Below, in pieces: positions 56,376-64,000 of a stretch of 64,000 nucleotides of DNA (position 1 is the stretch's first letter; every line of letters starts with the position of its first letter). The notes below the pieces were generated by a model. It worked only from the letters and a program-made list of their open reading frames with translations, was not told where the DNA came from and searched no databases. The position numbers and the translations under genes were made by a program. Source of the DNA: Lamellibrachia columna (Eukaryota > Annelida > Polychaeta > Sabellida > Siboglinidae); the NCBI GenBank assembly GCA_963662155.1, contig OY759269.1:18244864-18308863 (forward strand). Reading direction: 5' to 3'.

Positions 56376-56567
56376 CACCATTTGTGAGTTGCGTATTTGC
56401 GCAGACCATTTTTAAGTAATATTATTATCATTATGAATGACTTAGTGGTTAATAAATATTTATTCCGCAAGTATTTTCTGTATCAATTAAAGCATTTGAT
56501 TCTTCGTAAGACGGGAATTATGCAAACTCATCTTTTTTGTTTACTTACTTACTTTGTAGTTGTAGAG

Positions 56568-56602
<35 letters not shown>

Positions 56603-56609
56603 TTTTTGT

Positions 56610-58053
56610 TTACTTACTTACTTTGTAGTTGTAGAGAAATTCCTCAGTACTACAATGTCTATCTAGACGTGTTTTAAATGAGTTGACACTTGGGGCTTCC
56701 GGTAGATCATTCCATAATCCGGTAACTCTAAGTGAGAAGCTTTCTTTTCTAATATTTGTACAAGGACGTTCTATAAACAATTTCAAACTATGACCCCTTG
56801 TTCCTTCCCTTGTATCACTGTCTTTGTGCAGCTTAACAATGTTAGGTACATCACTGTCATATTTCCCATGGAGCAGTGTATATACTTCAATCATATCATC
56901 ACGAGTTCGTCTTTATGCAAGTGAAGGAAGTTTTAATCTCTGACGTCTTTCCTCGTAAAGAATATTCTTCATACCAGGAAGCTGCTTTGTTGCGGCTCTT
57001 TGCACATTTTCGATGGCATCTTTGTATCTTTGTATTTCTGTTTATAAGGGGACCATATTGATATTGCAAAATCTAGATGACTCCTAACTAAAGCGTTATA
57101 TAATGGCAAACTATTATGTTGATTTAGGGTTGTAAAGGATCTTCTAATAACTGCCATGATACTATTTGCTTTGTTTATTTTTTGGTTGATGTTTTATCAA
57201 ATTCGAGGTTTTAATCAACTATTACCCCAATGTCTTTTTGTTCTTCTACTCCTACTAATTCATGGGCAGTATTATCTATCTTCAGGTTGTATGCATACTC
57301 TTGCTGTATTGTTTTCCCTACGTGCATTACATTACATTTATCTGGGTGGAACCTTAATAACCATTCACTTGAACAAGATGTTAACTAATCTAACTCGTTC
57401 TGTAGTGTATGCTGGTCATGTGGACTAGTAATCATTTTGAAAAGCTTTGTATCATCCGCAAACATATATACATTCGAAACTATATTCTCAGGAAGATAAT
57501 TTATGTCCAAAACAAATAGGATCGGTCCTAAGACACTGCCCTGTGGAATACCACTTGTTATATTTGCCCTCTCAGAATGTGTACCATTGACCTGCTGTAC
57601 CCGGTCAGATAAGAACCCTTGGATCCATCTTAGTGTGTAATACTCTATACCATAAGATTTAAGTTTGCCTATCAATCTTTTGTGAGGGACGGTGTCGAAT
57701 GCTTTAATGAAGTCTAAATATACAACGTCTATAGATTCTCCTCTATCTAAAGCTTTGGTCCACGAGTCAATAACATTTAATAATTGGAGTACCGTAGAGC
57801 GACCTTTAATCAAACCCAATTGTTGCGTACTGAATAATGTATTCCTAATCATATGATTAACAATATGGACTTTGACACTTTGTTCCATAGATTTACATAG
57901 TATACTTGTTAAGTTGACTGGTCTATAATTTCCTGCGTTTTTTTCGATTACTCTTCTTATATATGGCTGAGATCCTTCCTTGTTTCCATTCCTTTGGTTC
58001 ACCAATGATTTGGCTGCCCTTAGATTTACCGATAGAATAATAGCACATGGCAC
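56610..58053 (-). pseudogene. CR1/Jockey-like LINE reverse transcriptase remnant
   Basis: On the minus strand, NYRPVNLTSILCKSMEQ, GLIKGRSTVLQLLNV, VYLDFIKAFDTVPHKRL, GIPQGSVLGPILF and MFADDTKLF give most reverse-transcriptase motifs, including the F-A-D-D catalytic box. After frame breaks, LVRSHLDFAISIWSPYK and VTGLWNDLPEAPSVNSFK give the C-terminal end. No endonuclease is visible in this copy. It is broken and 5' truncated. Confidence 0.85.
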
Positions 58054-58059
58054 AATATT

Positions 58060-59400
<1,341 letters not shown>

Positions 59401-60017
59401 TAGAACACATTAAAATTACAAGAAGTAATTTTTTTTTGTAAATTCGAATATAATAAACTTCCTGTTTTTTGCTAAATTTACCGCCTCATCAGAACAACAG
59501 CATTCACAATTTTAACACACGTGTCCACGTGTGTTAAAATACAACATACGCACAGTCATAGAACAACACGAATTTTGCGAAACAAAGTCTCAGATACATC
59601 TTGCCACATACAATCAATAAATCTACACTCACAGCTTACACGGGTTAGCAATGTACGTAAAATATTATTATTTGCACATTTGTGTAGCTGTGTGTACACT
59701 CCGAATTTGCCATCATGAGTGAACATCAAATAAGAATAAGTTTTTGTATACCTCTTTGGATGAATAAACATTCAATCTGTAATCACGTCATGTTCTACGC
59801 CATGCCGGTGTGTTTACCGATGTATGCTACTATTTCTATACACAACGATTTGTCTTTAGTTATCTTGGGTGTCTCCTATGAGGGCGGTTTTTTGTTAATT
59901 AGTGAGAGTCTCCCAGATCCTAACTTGATAATTGTATACTATATGTAAATATTATACGTATGTTTTTACATATTCACTTGTTGAGTGATATGTATATCGG
60001 TCTAATTAAAGTGCATT

Positions 60018-60027
60018 TGTCTGTCTA

Positions 60028-60060
<33 letters not shown>
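60018..60060. repeat. (TGTC)n microsatellite
   Basis: Tandem CTGT units. Confidence 0.95.
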
Positions 60061-60514
60061 ACATAAACAGAAATACATTTACTTTACGTCTGATGTTTTT
60101 TATAGTAACTCGTCACCAAGAGACGACATTTTGGTAGCAGTATCATACTAAGCCATGGACACTGTGTACTTTTGTGGTTGACAAAGGGAATTTACTACGA
60201 CATACCTAGCTTGACAGAAGCATCATGCTTGTGAGAAGAACTGGGTGCGGAAAAAAGACAGGAGCAAAAAGGATGGATAGAAGGAGGATGAATGATATTG
60301 TGATGTAGTTCAACTTAATGGGACGAATAAGAAGCCGGATAACGTGGGCAGGTTAGTTAGTGTAGACGGCTGTACTAAAAGGGGAAGACCGTAGCTGACT
60401 GTGTAACGAGGGACGTTCGGAAGGCAGAGGAGGATGTCAAGTGGAGGGAGAAGGCTGTCGATGGGGAGAAGTAAAAAGAGATAATAGCTGGGACGGTGCA
60501 CCAGTACAATAACA

Positions 60515-60885
60515 AGTCTCACCCCTTAAAGGGAAATATAGTTTTGGGCCTATGTACCTATAAGAGTTACGCTGTTTGCGTCCAAGCTCAACGTATGTAA
60601 CAGGTGTTGGCCTTTGTTTCCTAAGCGAGTCCTCTTTCTGTGTGAACGTTTGTTTGAGACTTTGCGTTGGTTCTGTGTATTGGAACAGGCAGAGAGACGT
60701 CACTGGTGTACGGCTACCAAGTAGATATGGCTGTCTTGGTGAAAAACATTCAAATGGTATGCACAGCTTACCGCGAGGATCAAACGAAGTTGCCGTGTTT
60801 TGATGCTTAAAGCAACTATTAACGTATGTAATAAACTTGCAGGTTATTCAGGTTGCGGACCAACGTTGAGTAGTTGAGAAAACAT
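60515..60885 (-). repeat. Dispersed repeat, copy 2
   Basis: Inverted relative of 21,661-22,025. Both carry CCTTAAAGGG at one end and CAACGTTGAGTAGTTGAG-like sequence at the other. Confidence 0.7.
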
Positions 60886-60949
60886 CGTTCAAGATGCTAT
60901 AATCATACTGTGCATGTAATATATAGACCATTACATTCGGAAAAAGACG

Positions 60950-63215
60950 TTATGTCACTGCTGTTACTTTCTTTGAGGAATGTCAGGCCTATTTGTCGCA
61001 TGCAGCTCAGACCCCTCATTCACTCGTGATAGTTGGTGATTTTAATATTGATATGGAAATTGATACTGATGCTGATACGATTAGAATGTGTGATGTACTG
61101 AGTATGTATGATTTGGTACAACACGCCAGTGTTCCAACGCATAGATATGGCCATACTCTGGATCTAACCATCACCAGGTGTAATCGTGAACTTCTTAGTA
61201 ACCCTGTGGCTGATTGCATGTTCTCGGACCATATGTTTCTGCGTTACCGAGTGAACATGCACATACCTTCCGTAGAGACACTTACTATATCGTATTGGAA
61301 ACTGAAGCAAATTGATATCAGTGCTTTCAGTACCAACCACCTGAAAGACTTGGTTAATGGACTACTGAGTTTCAATTATATCAATCAGCTAGTTTGTGAA
61401 TATAATACAGAATTGAGGTTGGATAGGCTTGCACCCATCAAAACCAAGACTATGGTAGTGAAGCCACTGGTGCCATGGTTTGTTGATGAACTCAAAACAC
61501 TAATGTCGCAAACACGAAAAGTTGAACAGATCTGGAGGCTAAATAAAAACCATAACACTGTCATTCATGGAAAACATGCGTCTGTACACTGAATAGCAAA
61601 CGATGCAATTCGGGTGAATAGGTGTGTTACCGAACCACCCTTTATTCCATACAGAGAGAGGGTGTGTGTGATAATTTAGATAATTTTTTCGTTGGTCTCA
61701 GAGGATGATGTGCACAAGTTGGTTATAAAATCTAAGACTACCAGCTGTGCTCTTGACCCTACGCTAACTAAGCTGGTCAAGGAGTATACTGAGGAATTAT
61801 CTCCACTCCTCACGTACATCATCAATCGCTGTACTGCCAGTGGGAAATTTCCACACGAATGGAAGACTGCACTTGTAGTGACGCTACTTAAAAAAGCAGG
61901 AATAGATCTTATTCCAAAAAACTATCGCGCTATGTCAAATCTCCAATGTGTGTCCAAACTAACAGAGCCGGTTGTCGTAAACGAACTTTGTCTTCATTCA
62001 GTATGTGGATTTCCATTGCTATCTTGTCAGTCGGCTTACAGAGCAGGGCATTGCCACCTTGTCAGTCTGCTTACAGAGCAGGGCATTGCCACCTTGTCGG
62101 TCTGCTTACAGAGCAGGGCATTGCCACCTTGTCAGTCTGCTTACAGAGCAGGGCATTGCCGCCTTGTCAGTCTGCATACAGAGCAGGGCATTGCCACCTT
62201 GTCAGTCTGCTTACAGAGCAGGGCATTGCCGCCTTGTCAGTCTGCTTACAGAGCAGGGCATTGCCACCTTGTCAGTCTGCTTACAGAGCAGGGCATTGCC
62301 GCCTTGTCAGTCTGCTTACAGAGCAGGGCATTGCCACCTTGTCAGTCTGCTGACAGAGCAGGGCATTGCCACCTTGTCAGTCTGCTTACAGAGCAGGGCA
62401 TTGCTACTTTATCAGTCTGCTTACAGAGCAGGGCATTGCCACCTTGTCAGTCTGCTTACAGAGTAGGGCATTCAACCGAAACTGACCTTGTTAAGATTCA
62501 GTCTGACATTCTTTTAAACATGGACCAACAGAAGGTAACACAACTGGTTTTAATTGTTTTGTCGTCGGCTTTTGGTACCGTGGACTATGACATTTTGCTT
62601 AATATCATGAATTGCACTTTTGGAGTATCAGCCACCGCACTAAATTGGTTCTCCTCCTGCCTGCAGTCAAGATCGCAGCGCGTTATTATCAGTGGTATGG
62701 TGTCTGACCAGACTGACCTTGACCAGGGAGTACTGCGAGGATCATGCATAGGTCCCGCTGAATTCAAGGAGTATTCTAGCCTCGCTTTTATGTCATTAAT
62801 CAGCACGGGAAACTGGGGCATGCTTACGCTGATGACCATCAAGTACACTACAGTTTCCACCCTGATTCTATGGATGGTGTCTATGAGTCTATGGAACGGT
62901 GCATCAGTGATACCAGCAGCTGGACGCGAAGCATTAAACAACTCGCAAAATGCACCAACACATATATTAACATCAGGGGCAGTGTAGTACATGCATCAGA
63001 TTATGTGTGAAATGTTGGTACTTACTTCGAAAGCACATGTCCATGGAACAACATATCAAATCCAAATGTCGGGCAGCTTATGCAAAACTGTATACTATCG
63101 GAAAGATCAGAAAGTATGTTGACCATCAAAGTGCAAAAAACGTATTCATGCTTTTGGCCATAGCCATATATAACAAACCAAATATTAAGGTTGTAAATTC
63201 GAGTAACAAAAAAAG
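60950..63215 (+). pseudogene. LINE with APE endonuclease and reverse transcriptase (CR1/L2-like)
   Basis: LVIVGDFNIDMEID and THRYGHTLDLTI are the end of an apurinic-type endonuclease domain (about 61,015-61,180). PKNYRAMSNLQCVSKL, the repeat-expanded QSAYRAGH segment, LLNMDQQKVTQLVLIV, TVDYDILL and IISGMVSDQTDLDQGVLRGS are reverse-transcriptase motifs in a 431-codon open frame (61,692-62,987). HMSMEQHIKSKCRAAYAKL (about 63,033-63,090) is the C-terminal region. A stop lies between endonuclease and RT, the F-A-D-D box is damaged, and the third motif reads RGS where PQGS is expected. Confidence 0.8.
62021..62472 (+). repeat. 35-bp minisatellite inside the LINE RT frame, about 13 copies
   Basis: Unit ACCTTGTCAGTCTGCTTACA plus GAGCAGGGCATTGCC. 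Since 35 is not a multiple of three, translation cycles through all three frames, yet none contains a stop. The last unit runs into the authentic RT motif YRVGHSTETDL, so the array grew from the codons of QSAYRAGH. Confidence 0.92.
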
Positions 63216-63221
63216 AATATA

Positions 63222-63780
63222 AATAATTTGAGTTTCATAACAAGAATGTCACCTGAAAAGGGGCACAGGATATTTTTGTTAATCTCGAATGATTTTATGA
63301 TTTCGTGCCAGAAAACGTGCAGTGGTGTCTTTTTGACAAGCCATTCGACTAAGAGTAGCAATGTTGTGGATGTTTATGTGATGCTTCTCAAAACATGTTT
63401 TCGTCGTTCGATAATTGTAACTATTTCACTCATAAACAATTTAGCAATTTGTTTGCACTGAATCGATGAAATAATTGTTAGTGATTTCGAATACACATAT
63501 ATTGTGCAAGCAAAGGTTTTTTTTAAATGGCATATTGAGCTAAGGAAAAACAAATGACACCCAATATCAAAACAGTGGTTAAAGTATTTATCATATCACA
63601 CCTTCCGCAACTTACATTAATGTGCAGATTTTGCACGTCTTTATTTCATTTGGTAAACTCGTCTATACATGTAAATGATTCCTCAATTTAACCATAATGA
63701 CACAAATGCTATGACGTAACAAGTGGTAAATAACAATGACATTTCCCTGCCAACCAACCGTTTATACCAACGCGTGAAAC
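63222..63780. other. No gene recognised
   Basis: AT-rich sequence beyond the LINE, with short frames only. Confidence 0.5.
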
Positions 63781-63788
63781 GGGAAACT

Positions 63789-63942
63789 GTTTTGACAGTG
63801 CACACATCAAAAGGAAACTGCTTTGACAGTGCACACATCAACAGGAAATTGCTTTGACAGTGCACACATCAACAGGACACTGCTTTGACAGTGCACACAT
63901 CAGCATGAAACTGCTTTGACAGTGCACACATCAACAGGAAAC
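63789..63942. repeat. 31-bp tandem repeat, about five copies
   Basis: Unit GGAAACTGCTTTGACAGTGC plus ACACATCAACA, with a few substitutions. Confidence 0.92.
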
Positions 63943-64000
63943 TGCACAAGCATTATAGGAAACCAAGGTTTGAAATCACGAAACATCTCGCAAAGTCCAA

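Noticed and set aside
62021..62472. CRISPR-like array of 35-bp repeats
   Set aside because: The units abut without unique spacers and lie inside a LINE reverse-transcriptase frame in a eukaryotic sequence.
63789..63942. Second possible CRISPR array
   Set aside because: 31-bp units are directly adjacent with no spacers; it is a simple minisatellite.

Overview
This is eukaryotic genomic DNA, most likely from a marine invertebrate. Evidence for this is the spliced multicopper-oxidase/laminin-G genes, several CR1/Jockey-like LINE fragments, abundant microsatellites and two large Polinton/Maverick elements. The laccase-plus-LamG gene would suit a mollusc or another lophotrochozoan, but I cannot fix the species from sequence alone.

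Region 1 (1 to about 9.4 kb) is a decayed Polinton, called element A here. It runs on the + strand and is cut by the left window edge. It keeps recognisable remnants of an acidic protein, protein-primed DNA polymerase B, packaging ATPase, a conserved Polinton protein, two tiny membrane proteins, integrase, a pVI/pX-like protein, major capsid protein and adenain-like protease. It carries stops, frameshifts and at least four internal deletions. Region 2 (9.4-22.2 kb) is gene-poor host DNA with repeats.

Region 3 (22,902-40,815) is a complete and apparently young Polinton of 17,914 bp, called element B. It has 215-bp terminal inverted repeats that look identical, AG...CT termini and a 6-bp target duplication AATGTC. 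It sits in an intron of a laccase-like gene fragment (exons at 22.2, 41.1, 41.4 and 42.1 kb). A second laccase/LamG gene on the minus strand (49.0-55.6 kb) carries the homologous intron without the insertion, so it acts as a natural empty site.

Element B carries the usual replication genes (zinc-finger/PolB, RVE integrase with chromodomain) and virion genes (ATPase, penton-like minor capsid, double-jelly-roll major capsid, pVI-like, protease, small membrane proteins). It also carries unusual cargo: a spliced minus-strand gene, a NADAR-family gene, an RPA-like zinc-ribbon OB-fold protein, and a run of phase-0 exons that looks built for alternative splicing, ending in three related candidate terminal exons.

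Region 4 (42-64 kb) is repeat-rich. It holds the minus-strand laccase/LamG gene, a tyrosine-recombinase remnant, a foldback element, inverted-repeat elements and pieces of at least four LINEs. Two LINE reading frames contain coding minisatellites, and one LINE is interrupted by a +/-/+ palindromic block inside TA microsatellites.
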